A DNA stretch of 64,000 nucleotides. Source: Sphingomonas_D zeicaulis (GTDB lineage Bacteria > Pseudomonadota > Alphaproteobacteria > Sphingomonadales > Sphingomonadaceae). The position numbers were made by a program, and so were the translations under genes. Positions 34,237-42,321 of the stretch are shown here, piece by piece (the stretch's first letter is position 1; each line of letters begins with the position of its first letter). The stretch is taken from NCBI RefSeq assembly GCF_050433225.1, contig NZ_JBNPXQ010000002.1:372001-436000 (forward strand), read 5' to 3'. Below the pieces are notes generated by a model that saw only the letters and a program-made list of their open reading frames with translations, was not told the origin of the DNA and did no database searches.

Positions 34237-36219
34237 CTACTTGCCCAGCGCCGAGAGGATTTGCGGCGCGATTGTTGCGGCCGTGAGACCGAAATATTCG
34301 TACAGATCCTTCGCCGGCGCGGAGGCGCCGAACCGGTCGATACCGAAACGCAGGCCATCGAGGCCGACATAGCGTTCCCAGCCCATCGTCGTGCCAGCCT
34401 CGATCGAGACCTTGAGCGCATCAGCGGGAAGGAGATCACGCTTGTAGTCGGCCGATTGAGCATCGAAATGGCGCCAGTTCGGCATAGAAACCACATCGGC
34501 GCCGACACCGGCTTCTTCAAGCGCCTTTGCGACGTCGGCCGCGATTTCGACCTCGGAGCCGGTGGCGACCAGCACCACCTTGCGCTCACCCTCGGCTGCC
34601 TTGAGACGATAGGCGCCCTTGGCTGACAGATTTTCCGACGCTTCGAGGCGGAGCTGGCGCAGGTTCTGGCGGGTCAGCGCGATCACCGCGGGGCCGTCGC
34701 GCCGTTCCAGCGCGAGCGCCCAGCATTCCGCGGTCTCGATCACGTCGGCGGGCCGATAGACGTCGAGATTGGGGATGACCCGAAGGCTCATCATATGCTC
34801 GATCGGCTGGTGCGTCGGGCCATCCTCGCCGAGGCCGATCGAATCGTGGGTCAGCACATAGACGACCTGCGCATTCTGCAGCGCCGACAGGCGGATCGCG
34901 GCGCGGCAATAGTCGGCGAAGACCAGGAAGGTGCCGCCATAGGGGATGACGCCGCCGTGCAGCGCCATGCCGTTCATGGCGAGGCCCATGCCGAACTCGC
35001 GAATGCCGTAGTGCAGGTAGCGGCCGCCATAATTGGCGGCGGTCAGCGGCGGGGTCGACTTGGTGCGGGTGTTGTTCGATCCGGTAAGGTCGGCCGAACC
35101 GCCCAGGGTCGCCGGGATCGCGGCGGTGATCGCCTCCAGCGCCATTTCGGATGCCTTGCGCGTCGCCACCGTCTTGGGCTCGGCGATCAGCGCGTCGACA
35201 TAGGGCTTGAGCCAGCCGGTCGCGTCGAATTCGCCGGCCATGCGCGCGACGAACTCGGCGCCCTTGGCGGCCGCACCCGCGCGCGCTTGCCAGTCGGCAT
35301 TGGTCCCGGCGCCCCGACGGCCGGCCTGATCCCACGCGGCAGCGATGTCGGCGGGGATCACGAACGGCTCGGACGTCCAGCCCAGCGTCTCGCGGGCGGC
35401 GGCGACTTCGGCGGCGCCCAGCGCGGCGCCGTGCGTGGCCGAGGTGCCCTGCTTGTTGGGCGCACCCTTGCCGATGATCGTGCGGCAGGCGACCAGCGAG
35501 GGCCGGTCGTCGGCGATCGCTTCGTCGAGCGCGGCCTTGATGCTGGCCTCGTCATGGCCGTCGCAGCGCACGGTGTGCCAGCCCGACGCGTCGTAGCGGG
35601 CAACGACATCCTCGCTCGACGACAGGTCGACAGCGCCATCGATGGTGATGCGGTTATCGTCCCACAGCACGATCAGCCGGCCGAGCTTCAGATGCCCGGC
35701 AAGGCCGACCGCCTCATGGTTGACGCCTTCCATCAGGCAGCCGTCGCCCGCGATCACCCAGGTGCGGTGATCGACGAGGTCGTCGCCATAATCGGCGTTG
35801 AGGTGGCGCTCGGCGATCGCCATGCCGACCGCGGTGGCGAGTCCGGAGCCCAGCGGCCCGGTGGTCGCCTCGATGCCGGCGAGCTCGAAATTCTCCGGGT
35901 GGCCGGCGCAGGGGCTGTGCAGCTTGCGGAAGCGGCTGATGTCCTCGATCGTCGGGCGCGCATAACCGGTCAGGTGCAGCAGCGCATAGATCAGCATTGA
36001 ACCGTGGCCGGCGGACAGCACGAAGCGGTCGCGATCGGCCCAGCGCGGATCGGCGGGATCGAATTTCAGATAATCGCAGAACAAGGTGGTCGCGACGTCG
36101 GCCATGCCCATCGGCATGCCGGGGTGGCCGCTATTGGCGGCCTCGACACCGTCCATGGCCAGCGCACGGATCGCATTCGCCATTTGTAGGCGCGTTACGC
36201 AGTCGGTCGTCGCGGTCAT
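34237..36219 (-). CDS. tkt: Transketolase
   Basis: 660 residues from the ATG at 36219, chosen for AAGGGAGC upstream and the MTATTDCVTRLQMANAIRAL-type N-terminus; an in-frame ATG at 36315 would add an unlike 32 residues. It has GHPGMPMGMADV, the thiamine diphosphate motif GDGCLMEGVNHEA through to NRITIDG, and the pyrimidine-binding region IREFGMGLAMNG with THDSIGLGEDGPTHQPIEH. It transfers two-carbon units in the pentose phosphate pathway. It begins the tkt-gap-MOSC-pgk cluster and is divergent from the zapA group. Confidence 0.97.
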   Translation of the reverse strand: MTATTDCVTRLQMANAIRALAMDGVEAANSGHPGMPMGMADVATTLFCDYLKFDPADPRWADRDRFVLSAGHGSMLIYALLHLTGYARPTIEDISRFRKLHSPCAGHPENFELAGIEATTGPLGSGLATAVGMAIAERHLNADYGDDLVDHRTWVIAGDGCLMEGVNHEAVGLAGHLKLGRLIVLWDDNRITIDGAVDLSSSEDVVARYDASGWHTVRCDGHDEASIKAALDEAIADDRPSLVACRTIIGKGAPNKQGTSATHGAALGAAEVAAARETLGWTSEPFVIPADIAAAWDQAGRRGAGTNADWQARAGAAAKGAEFVARMAGEFDATGWLKPYVDALIAEPKTVATRKASEMALEAITAAIPATLGGSADLTGSNNTRTKSTPPLTAANYGGRYLHYGIREFGMGLAMNGMALHGGVIPYGGTFLVFADYCRAAIRLSALQNAQVVYVLTHDSIGLGEDGPTHQPIEHMMSLRVIPNLDVYRPADVIETAECWALALERRDGPAVIALTRQNLRQLRLEASENLSAKGAYRLKAAEGERKVVLVATGSEVEIAADVAKALEEAGVGADVVSMPNWRHFDAQSADYKRDLLPADALKVSIEAGTTMGWERYVGLDGLRFGIDRFGASAPAKDLYEYFGLTAATIAPQILSALGK

Positions 36220-36364
36220 GATGCTCCCTTGTGCAGCGCGGGCCGGAGGGCCCGGACCGCCGCGAGTCGTGTCTTTCGGCAGCGCTCCTTTGTCGTGACG
36301 AAGGCGAAGCGTCAACCGTGGGGGCTGCTTGCTCCGCTGCGTGGCTGTGCTAGGTGCGGCAGGA

Positions 36365-36604
36365 ATGGCGGACGACCGGATCAGCGTCGCGATCGCAAGG
36401 ATCGAAAGGGCAGTCGAGGGGATCGAGCGCTGGTCGGCCGCGCCGCGCCCCGCCGCCCCGGCGGGCGTCGATCCGGCGGTGCATGCCGAACTCGAACGAC
36501 GGCACGCGGCGCTGCGCAGCGAGGCTGAAAGTGCGCTGGGCGCGATCGAGGCGCTGCTCTCCCCGCCCGCCGCCGCTCCGGCCGTGGACGACGATCATGG
36601 CTGA
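36365..36604 (+). CDS. Small coiled-coil protein upstream of zapA (DUF4164-like)
   Basis: 79 residues from the ATG at 36365, preceded by GGCAGGA. It is alpha-helical: ISVAIARIERAVEGIERW and HAELERRHAALRSEAESALGAIEALL, with a Pro/Ala linker. Position next to zapA is common in alphaproteobacteria for DUF4164-type proteins, a possible partner in division, but the match is by context and helix pattern only. Its end overlaps the zapA start by 8 bp. Confidence 0.65.
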   Translation: MADDRISVAIARIERAVEGIERWSAAPRPAAPAGVDPAVHAELERRHAALRSEAESALGAIEALLSPPAAAPAVDDDHG

Positions 36605-36923
36605 GGTGGCGATCGAGATCGCCGGCCGGACCCACAAGGTGATGTGCCGCGACGGTGAGGAAGCACATCTGCGCCGGATGGCCTTGATCGTCGACGGCAA
36701 GGCGCGGGAGGCCGGCCGCGGCCTCGGCGCCGTCAACGAAACCCGGCAATTGCTGTTCGCCGCATTGCTGCTCGCGGACGAACTGGCCGATCTACGCGAT
36801 ACCGCGGCAGCCGCGGAATCAGGGGCCGGATCGGACGCTGCGCTTGCGGAAACGCTGGAACGCCTCGCCGGCCGGCTCGAAACTCTGCGCGCGGGGCTTG
36901 AGGGGGCCGCGCCGACACCCTAG
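36597..36923 (+). CDS. zapA: Cell division protein ZapA
   Basis: 108 residues. The N-terminal globular part EVAIEIAGRTHKVMCRDGEEAHLRRMALIVDGKAREA is the ZapA domain; a long helix (LLFAALLLADELADLRDT) follows. ZapA binds FtsZ and promotes Z-ring bundling. It is followed at once by the 6S RNA and then the cyclo-ligase gene, a conserved order in proteobacteria. Confidence 0.88.
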   Translation: MAEVAIEIAGRTHKVMCRDGEEAHLRRMALIVDGKAREAGRGLGAVNETRQLLFAALLLADELADLRDTAAAAESGAGSDAALAETLERLAGRLETLRAGLEGAAPTP

Positions 36924-37096
36924 ATAGGTGGCGGCGGGTACTGCCCGGTGCGAGCCTTCGATAATCCCTGAGGCTATTCATCATCCATGGGGGCTGTCCC
37001 TGAGCAGATCCTGGTCTGACTTACATGGTCCCCACCTGACGTTCTCGGCGTCAGTGGATATCCCGGCAAACGGCCATGGCGGTCCCGCCACATCAC
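36924..37096 (+). ncRNA. ssrS: 6S RNA
   Basis: About 170 bp without a credible protein lie in the conserved 6S position between zapA and the 5-formyl-THF cyclo-ligase gene. The ends pair: GTGGCGG at 36929-36935 with CCGCCAC at 37085-37091. The middle can form the long hairpin with a large central bubble that mimics an open promoter and binds sigma-70 RNA polymerase. Ends are approximate. Confidence 0.75.
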
Positions 37097-37112
37097 ACCC
37101 GGCGATCGCGCA

Positions 37113-37718
37113 ATGACCGCGAACGACGACACCCTCGTCGACAAGCGCGGGCTGCGGGCGGCGCTGCGTGAGCGGCGCGAGGCGCATGTCGCGGCGCTGC
37201 CGGGGGCGATCCGCGCGCTCACCTTCGGCATCGCACCCGGCCCGCTCGCTGCGCTGATGCGGCGTGCACGCTGCGTTGCCGCCTATGCGCCGTTGGGCGC
37301 GGAGGCGGATCCGCTGCGGCTGCTCACGCAGGCGGCGGCAATGGGCTGCGAGACCGCGCTGCCCCACATCGTCTCGCGTGCCGATCCGATGCGATTCATC
37401 GCCTGGCGGCCGGGATCGCTGCTGGTCGTCGGCCCCATGGGGCTGCGCCAGCCCGATGCCGCGGGGCGCGAGGTCGCGCCCGACCTGATCCTGACGCCGC
37501 TGGTCGGCTTTGATCGCCGGCGCAACCGGCTGGGGCAGGGAGCGGGCCATTATGATCGCGCCTTCGCCGCCAATCCTCAGGCCCTGCGCATCGGCGTCGC
37601 CTGGTCCGTGCAGGAGGTGGAATCGCTGCCGCTCGAGCCCTGGGACATGCCGCTGGATGCGGTGCTGACCGAGCGCGAATGGCTCGCCGGGCCCCGTGCC
37701 GAAGGGGCGGAGGCATGA
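37113..37718 (+). CDS. ygfA: 5-formyltetrahydrofolate cyclo-ligase
   Basis: 201 residues. KRGLRAALRERREAH opens the N-terminal domain, and the family motif NRLGQGAGHYDRAF appears at about 139-152, preceded by LILTPLVGFDRR. It converts 5-formyl-THF to 5,10-methenyl-THF using ATP. Gene order zapA-ssrS-ygfA supports the call. Its stop overlaps the DUF2842 start (ATGATG). Confidence 0.9.
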   Translation: MTANDDTLVDKRGLRAALRERREAHVAALPGAIRALTFGIAPGPLAALMRRARCVAAYAPLGAEADPLRLLTQAAAMGCETALPHIVSRADPMRFIAWRPGSLLVVGPMGLRQPDAAGREVAPDLILTPLVGFDRRRNRLGQGAGHYDRAFAANPQALRIGVAWSVQEVESLPLEPWDMPLDAVLTEREWLAGPRAEGAEA

Positions 37719-37921
37719 TGCCGAGCTGGCGCAAGCCGTTCGGCATGTTCCTGATCCTCGCGCTAATCCTGCTGGTGGCAGTGATCGTCGGATCCTTCTC
37801 GGCTTCAATCGGACGGTTGCCGGTGCTCGTGCAGCTGTTGGTCTATGTGGTCGCCGGGATCGTCTGGATCGCGCCGCTCAAGCCGTTGCTGCGGTGGATG
37901 GAAACCGGTCGCTGGCGCTGA
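37715..37921 (+). CDS. DUF2842 membrane protein
   Basis: 68 residues from the ATG at 37715, with two membrane helices (MFLILALILLVAVIVGS and LVQLLVYVVAGIVWIAPL) and the tail PLKPLLRWMETGRW typical of alphaproteobacterial DUF2842. The function is unknown. It overlaps the cyclo-ligase stop by 4 bp. Confidence 0.85.
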   Translation: MMPSWRKPFGMFLILALILLVAVIVGSFSASIGRLPVLVQLLVYVVAGIVWIAPLKPLLRWMETGRWR

Positions 37922-38121
37922 CATGCGCCGCGTGCGCCGTGCCGCACGCGGATGGCGGCGAAGCGAAACATCCCAGCTGACGGAGTGTGCGAACAGGCTG
38001 TGCCATTCGCGCGTCTGGCGCGTTGACGAAAGGAGCCCGACATGCCGGCAGGGGTTGGCAGCGCGCCATTGTGGCCGCATGGGAACAACGCATCCGGACG
38101 AAACATATGGGGAGCAACGGC

Positions 38122-38736
38122 ATGGCGGGGTTGCAGATCGCGCGGCGGTTGGCCGCGGTGGGAACGATGGCAGGGCTGGGCGCGGCCCTTGCGCTGCTTG
38201 CGTCCTGCGGCGACCCGCAGCGCCGCGAGGCGACGCGCAACCTGCTGGCCGAGGACCAGGCCGCCGAACCCGAACCGACCCCGACCCCCGAGCGCGCGCC
38301 CACCGTGGTGGATGCGCAGGAATTCATCGATCGAGCCGCGGCGATCGATACCTTCATCATCGCGACGTCGGAGCTCGCCGCGCGCCGCCCCGTTGCGGCG
38401 CCGGTGCGCGCCTTCGCGCGATCGATGATCGACGAGCATCAGCGGGCGCTTGCCGGACTGCGCGCGGCGACCGGGCGGCTGGCACCGCCGCTCACCCCCG
38501 ACGGCGCGCTGCCGATCGACATGCGCGCACGTCTCGATGCACTGCGCGACACAGACGATGACGCGTTTGTGGGCGCTTATCTGCGCGCGCAGGTTTCGGC
38601 GCATGAAAGTTCGATGGTGACGCTGCAGAGCTATGCCGTCTCGGGTGACATCGCCCGGCTGCAGGAACTTGCGCGGGATCGCATTCCCGAAGTTAACCAG
38701 CACTTGGTGCAGGCCCGCGAGCTGGCGGCTCACTGA
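38122..38736 (+). CDS. DUF4142 lipoprotein
   Basis: 204 residues from the ATG at 38122; GGGGAG lies before it, and an ATG at 38107 is also possible. The lipobox LLASC near residue 30 and a Pro/Thr-rich linker (EPEPTPTPERAP) precede a DUF4142 four-helix ferritin-like domain, with EFIDRAAAIDTFIIATSELAA and VRAFARSMIDEHQRALAGL, then AYLRAQVSAHESSMVTLQSYAVSG. Conserved His/Glu pairs are present, but metal binding is not established in this family. It would be anchored in the outer or inner membrane, facing the periplasm. Confidence 0.85.
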   Translation: MAGLQIARRLAAVGTMAGLGAALALLASCGDPQRREATRNLLAEDQAAEPEPTPTPERAPTVVDAQEFIDRAAAIDTFIIATSELAARRPVAAPVRAFARSMIDEHQRALAGLRAATGRLAPPLTPDGALPIDMRARLDALRDTDDDAFVGAYLRAQVSAHESSMVTLQSYAVSGDIARLQELARDRIPEVNQHLVQARELAAH

Positions 38737-38777
38737 ACTGTTCGTGGCATGAACGAGCGATAAATTGCTTGGTCATC

Positions 38778-38796
38778 TTCAGTTTATCGAACTGAA
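38778..38796. promoter_or_regulatory. AT-rich inverted repeat upstream of the lectin gene
   Basis: TTCAGTT and AACTGAA are 7-bp arms around TATCG. It lies 42 bp after the DUF4142 stop and 143 bp before the lectin start; it could be a terminator for the former or an operator for the latter. The region is more AT-rich than its surroundings. Confidence 0.35.
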
Positions 38797-38938
38797 ATCC
38801 TAGGTGTGGCGCGTTTATCTGCTCGAAAGAGGATGTTTTACTTCAAAATTTCGAACAGGTGACGATGGTCACATCGAATCGACGTCATGTGCGCTAGTAA
38901 ATCCCTGCGAGCAAGATGTTCGCGACAGGAGATGTACC

Positions 38939-39439
38939 ATGCGTATCAGTCACATTTTCGGCGCTTCGGCCGTGCTGGCTTTGGCGACCGTCGCTCTCAC
39001 CCCTGCTTCGGCAGCGCCGCCACGTGGCCGCGTCCAACTGATGAACGTCAATAGCGGCCTCTGCCTCAGCCCCGCCGGCGGCGCGACCAATCCCAATCAG
39101 CAGACGGTGCAATATTATTGCGATCGCGACCCGTCGCGCGCCTGGGTGATCCAGCCCGTCGAGGGCAATATCGTGAAGATCCGCAATATCGGCAGCGGTC
39201 TGTGCCTTACGGTTGCAGGCGGCAACAGCGAGCGCAATACGCCATCGGTCCAATATAGCTGCGATACCGACCCGTCGCGCCGCTGGCTCTATGCGCCTGC
39301 CGACGGTGGCCGCTTCCGCCTCGTGAACCTAGCCAGCGGGCTGTGCCTCACCATTGCGGGCGGTGCCACGAACACCAACCAGACGGCGGTGCAATATCCC
39401 TGCGATTCGGATCCTTCACGCTTCTTCCGGCTGCGGTAA
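38939..39439 (+). CDS. Secreted ricin-type beta-trefoil lectin protein
   Basis: 166 residues from the ATG at 38939 with AGGAGAT upstream. A signal peptide (SAVLALATVALTPASAA) is followed by three repeats of about 43 residues, each with a (S/A)SGLCL core, a QYxCD motif and a DPSR near the end, forming one beta-trefoil. The repeats are at about 34-75, 76-120 and 121-166. Such domains bind galactose or other sugars; here there is no attached catalytic domain, so it is a stand-alone extracellular or periplasmic lectin. A long hairpin terminator follows. The partner is unknown. Confidence 0.85.
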   Translation: MRISHIFGASAVLALATVALTPASAAPPRGRVQLMNVNSGLCLSPAGGATNPNQQTVQYYCDRDPSRAWVIQPVEGNIVKIRNIGSGLCLTVAGGNSERNTPSVQYSCDTDPSRRWLYAPADGGRFRLVNLASGLCLTIAGGATNTNQTAVQYPCDSDPSRFFRLR

Positions 39440-39493
39440 GTGACGACGTATAAGATGTAGACGGGTTCGCAACGGGCCATCATTCGATCGTAA

Positions 39494-39533
39494 GAAGTGC
39501 AGACCGGTCGTTGACGCGACTGGTCTGCACTTC
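39494..39533 (+). terminator. 17-bp hairpin terminator after lectin gene
   Basis: GAAGTGCAGACCGGTCG pairs with CGACTGGTCTGCACTTC (one wobble) around TTGACG, followed by ATTTG. It lies 54 bp after the lectin stop. Confidence 0.65.
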
Positions 39534-39746
39534 ATTTGTCATGAGTATGTTTGCGCGTTCACCTGTCGACACGGATGGAACTCTTCGTCCATACCAAGGC
39601 CATGTTCGATTTTGCGATGATGCAGCCTGCCGGCCAGGCTTATGAACAGCCGGCCAGGCGACGGGTGCGGCAGCGGCAAGGCCTGTGGCTCAATGCCGCC
39701 GAACATCCGGGGAAAGCGCCACCTTCAACATTGCGACGTTGAAAGG

Positions 39747-39823
<77 letters not shown>

Positions 39824-40057
39824 TTGGGGCCATGCGGCGGGATTCGCCGCCGCGTCGCGCGCTCTTGGCAGCATGTGCGCTGCGGTTCAATCGGAAATGC
39901 GATGCCGGCGAATTTGGTTGGCCGGGTGTCTCTGCAACCCGTCATGCGTACGAGGTCAGCCGCAAGGGGGCGCCATCTGCCGGGACTAAATTCGGCTGTT
40001 TCGTTGGCACGATCAGGAAGCGGAAGGCGCCACCCTCAACTGCGAAAAGTTGAGAAG

Positions 40058-40134
<77 letters not shown>

Positions 40135-40204
40135 TTGGTGCGTTGGAGGCGTGGCCACTAGGGGAGGCTCGCCGGGCTGTCAAGCGTGTCTTGAAGAGAG
40201 TTTT

Positions 40205-41401
40205 TCAAACAAGGTCTTCGGCACCGGCCTCATCGTCCCGCCGGCCGGTCAAGGTGCCGCTTTCGAACAGGAATCCGGCGATGTCCGGTTTGCCGGCGGC
40301 CGAAGCGACGGTCTGTATGATGATCAGCAGCGGCACCGCGAGCAGCGCGCCCGGGGCGCCCCACACCCAGCCCCAGAAGCTGATCGAGACGAGAATCGAC
40401 AGCGGATTGATCGTCAGCCGGCGCCCGACGATCAGCGGCGTGATCGCATTTGCCTCCACCATGTGAAGGCCGACGAAGATGACCGCAGGCATCAGCGCCC
40501 ACCAGATATCCGAAAAGGTCATCAATCCGCCCACCGCAAGCAGGAAGGCGGCAAGGATCGGGCCCAGATAGGGGATATAGTTGAGGATCATCACGATACC
40601 GCCCCACATCAGCGGGGATGGCATGCCGATCAGCCACAGCCCGGCGGCGACGAGCAGGCCAAGGCTGAAATTGATCGTCGTGATCGTGCCGAGATAGGCC
40701 GAGGTCGCGTCGACGACGTTCTGGATCACCCGCGCCGTCGCCATCGCGCCGCCGAAGCTGCCGCGGCTGGTGATCGTGCGTGCGCGCAGGCGCGTCCAGC
40801 CCGAGAGGAAGAAGAAGATCACCAGCAGTCCGAAGAACATCTGGATGATCGCGGTCGGTGCGGAGGTGGCGGCGAGTTCCAGGATTGAACTGGGTGGTTC
40901 CACCGCGGTGGTGCGCGCCGAGCCGACGCGGCCGTTTTCAAGCGAGCGTAGCGCGCGGTCGAGATACTCCTGCAGGTTCGAATAGAGCTCAATCAACGGC
41001 GCGACATTCGCCTGGATGCGGCCGATCCGGTCGGGGAAGAGCTGGAACCATTCGGTCGCCGGCACCACGATCGCCGCCAGCGCGATGTTGGCGATGAACA
41101 GGAAGGCGAGCACGCACAGCATCGCGGCGAGGCCCGAGGGCACGCGGCGGCGCTCGAACCATTCGAGCGCGGGGACGAAAGCGATCGCGACGACCAGCGC
41201 GGCGGTGACCGGCAGGAAGAATTCGGCGCCCGCCTTCAGTGCGAAGGGCAGGCCGACGATCAGGCCGACGCCGGCAATCAGCGTCAGCGCGGCGAGCAGC
41301 CGGTCACGGCGCAGTGCCGCACGGCGCAACCCTGCCCGCTCCAGCGGGCCGAGCATGCCGTCATGATTATCTTCGCCATGATGGTCCTCGTCGCTCAGCA
41401 C
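40205..41401 (-). CDS. AI-2E (PerM) family transporter
   Basis: 398 residues starting at GTG (41401); an ATG at 41356 is an alternative. It has about eight membrane helices with a long middle loop. FVPALEWFERRRVPSGLAAML, LGLLVAAGLWLIGMPSPLMWG and ILNYIPYLGPILAAF are typical of the family, and the conserved VEANAITPLIVGRRL lies near the end. Members export or exchange varied substrates; AI-2 transport has not been shown for most. The N-terminus is His/Asp-rich. Confidence 0.85.
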   Translation of the reverse strand: MLSDEDHHGEDNHDGMLGPLERAGLRRAALRRDRLLAALTLIAGVGLIVGLPFALKAGAEFFLPVTAALVVAIAFVPALEWFERRRVPSGLAAMLCVLAFLFIANIALAAIVVPATEWFQLFPDRIGRIQANVAPLIELYSNLQEYLDRALRSLENGRVGSARTTAVEPPSSILELAATSAPTAIIQMFFGLLVIFFFLSGWTRLRARTITSRGSFGGAMATARVIQNVVDATSAYLGTITTINFSLGLLVAAGLWLIGMPSPLMWGGIVMILNYIPYLGPILAAFLLAVGGLMTFSDIWWALMPAVIFVGLHMVEANAITPLIVGRRLTINPLSILVSISFWGWVWGAPGALLAVPLLIIIQTVASAAGKPDIAGFLFESGTLTGRRDDEAGAEDLV

Positions 41402-41738
41402 GCGGCGCTTCCCTTTCGATCGGAACGATAAAATGGCGTGGCGACATTAACTGTCTGTTCGCTTCTTCCGTGCACGATGATCCCGCCGGTTCGATGCCTG
41501 TCAGGCGCTATGCACCATTTCGTGTGCGCGCGGCAGATGCAGATCGAACGGGCGGCGACCGGCCCCGCTGTGTGGGGATGGGGTCGGTCGCGAACTTCTG
41601 GGGGAGCGGCCGCTGGCTTCGGGGGGAGCCGGCGGCCGCTTAACACCGGTGGCGACGCGTTCCGGCTTGTTGCCGCCCGGTGAAACCCGATCCCGATCGG
41701 GCGCGGGCCGGACGGGGTGGTTGCAGGACGGAGGGGCA
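41402..41738. other. Intergenic stretch with one large hairpin
   Basis: A 337-bp gap between the transporter and the secreted protein. At 41605-41640 AGCGGCCGCTGGCT pairs with AGCCGGCGGCCGCT (one wobble) around an 8-nt loop; it lies on the upstream side of the secreted-protein gene. No gene or clear promoter is recognised in the rest. Confidence 0.45.
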
Positions 41739-42206
41739 ATGAAGAAGGTCATCGCGGCGCTGTTGCCGCTGACGCTGATCGGTGCCGCGCCTCACGCCGC
41801 GGCGGATGGCGCAGTGGCGTTGAGCAGCGCCATGTTCGTTGAGCGCACCGTCGCCGATGCCAATGGCGCGACACGGATCGTGCTGGAAACGCCGGAGACG
41901 GTGTCGCGCGGTGATCGGTTGGTGTTCGTGTTCAACTATCACATCACGGGTGACCGAGCGCGATCCACCTTCACGATCACCAACCCGCTGCCGCGCCCGC
42001 TGCGCTTCGAAGCCAGCAGCGATCCGGCGGCGATCGTTTCGGTCGATGGCGGCCGCAGCTGGGGCGCGCTCGCAACACTCAGGCTGCGCGACCGTTCAGG
42101 CCACCTTCGCACGGCCCGGTCCGAGGATGTGACGCATCTGCGCTGGCGCCGCGCGCTGCCCGCGGGCGAGGCGGGCAGCGTCACCTTTCGTAGCGTCGTG
42201 CGCTAA
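41739..42206 (+). CDS. Secreted hypothetical protein with immunoglobulin-like pattern
   Basis: 155 residues from the ATG at 41739, with GGAGGGGC upstream. A signal peptide (IAALLPLTLIGAAPHAAA) leads to a beta-rich domain resembling the DUF11-type surface repeats (VFNYHITGDRARSTFTITNPLPRPLRFEA, GGRSWGALATLRL). No enzymatic motif is visible. The domain identity is by pattern only. It lies alone between two minus-strand genes. Confidence 0.6.
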   Translation: MKKVIAALLPLTLIGAAPHAAADGAVALSSAMFVERTVADANGATRIVLETPETVSRGDRLVFVFNYHITGDRARSTFTITNPLPRPLRFEASSDPAAIVSVDGGRSWGALATLRLRDRSGHLRTARSEDVTHLRWRRALPAGEAGSVTFRSVVR

Positions 42207-42321
42207 CCGCGCGACCGGCGGCAACACAGGGTGGCGGCTACCGACGCCGCCACGCCGTACACCGCAGCACAGGACGTCGCGTGCCCCCGATCACGATCAT
42301 GATCCACGGCAACGCTGCCGA

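Noticed and set aside
39551..39742. Small plus-strand frame before the tRNA genes
   Set aside because: No ribosome-binding site or recognisable sequence, and it runs into the hairpin and tRNA region.
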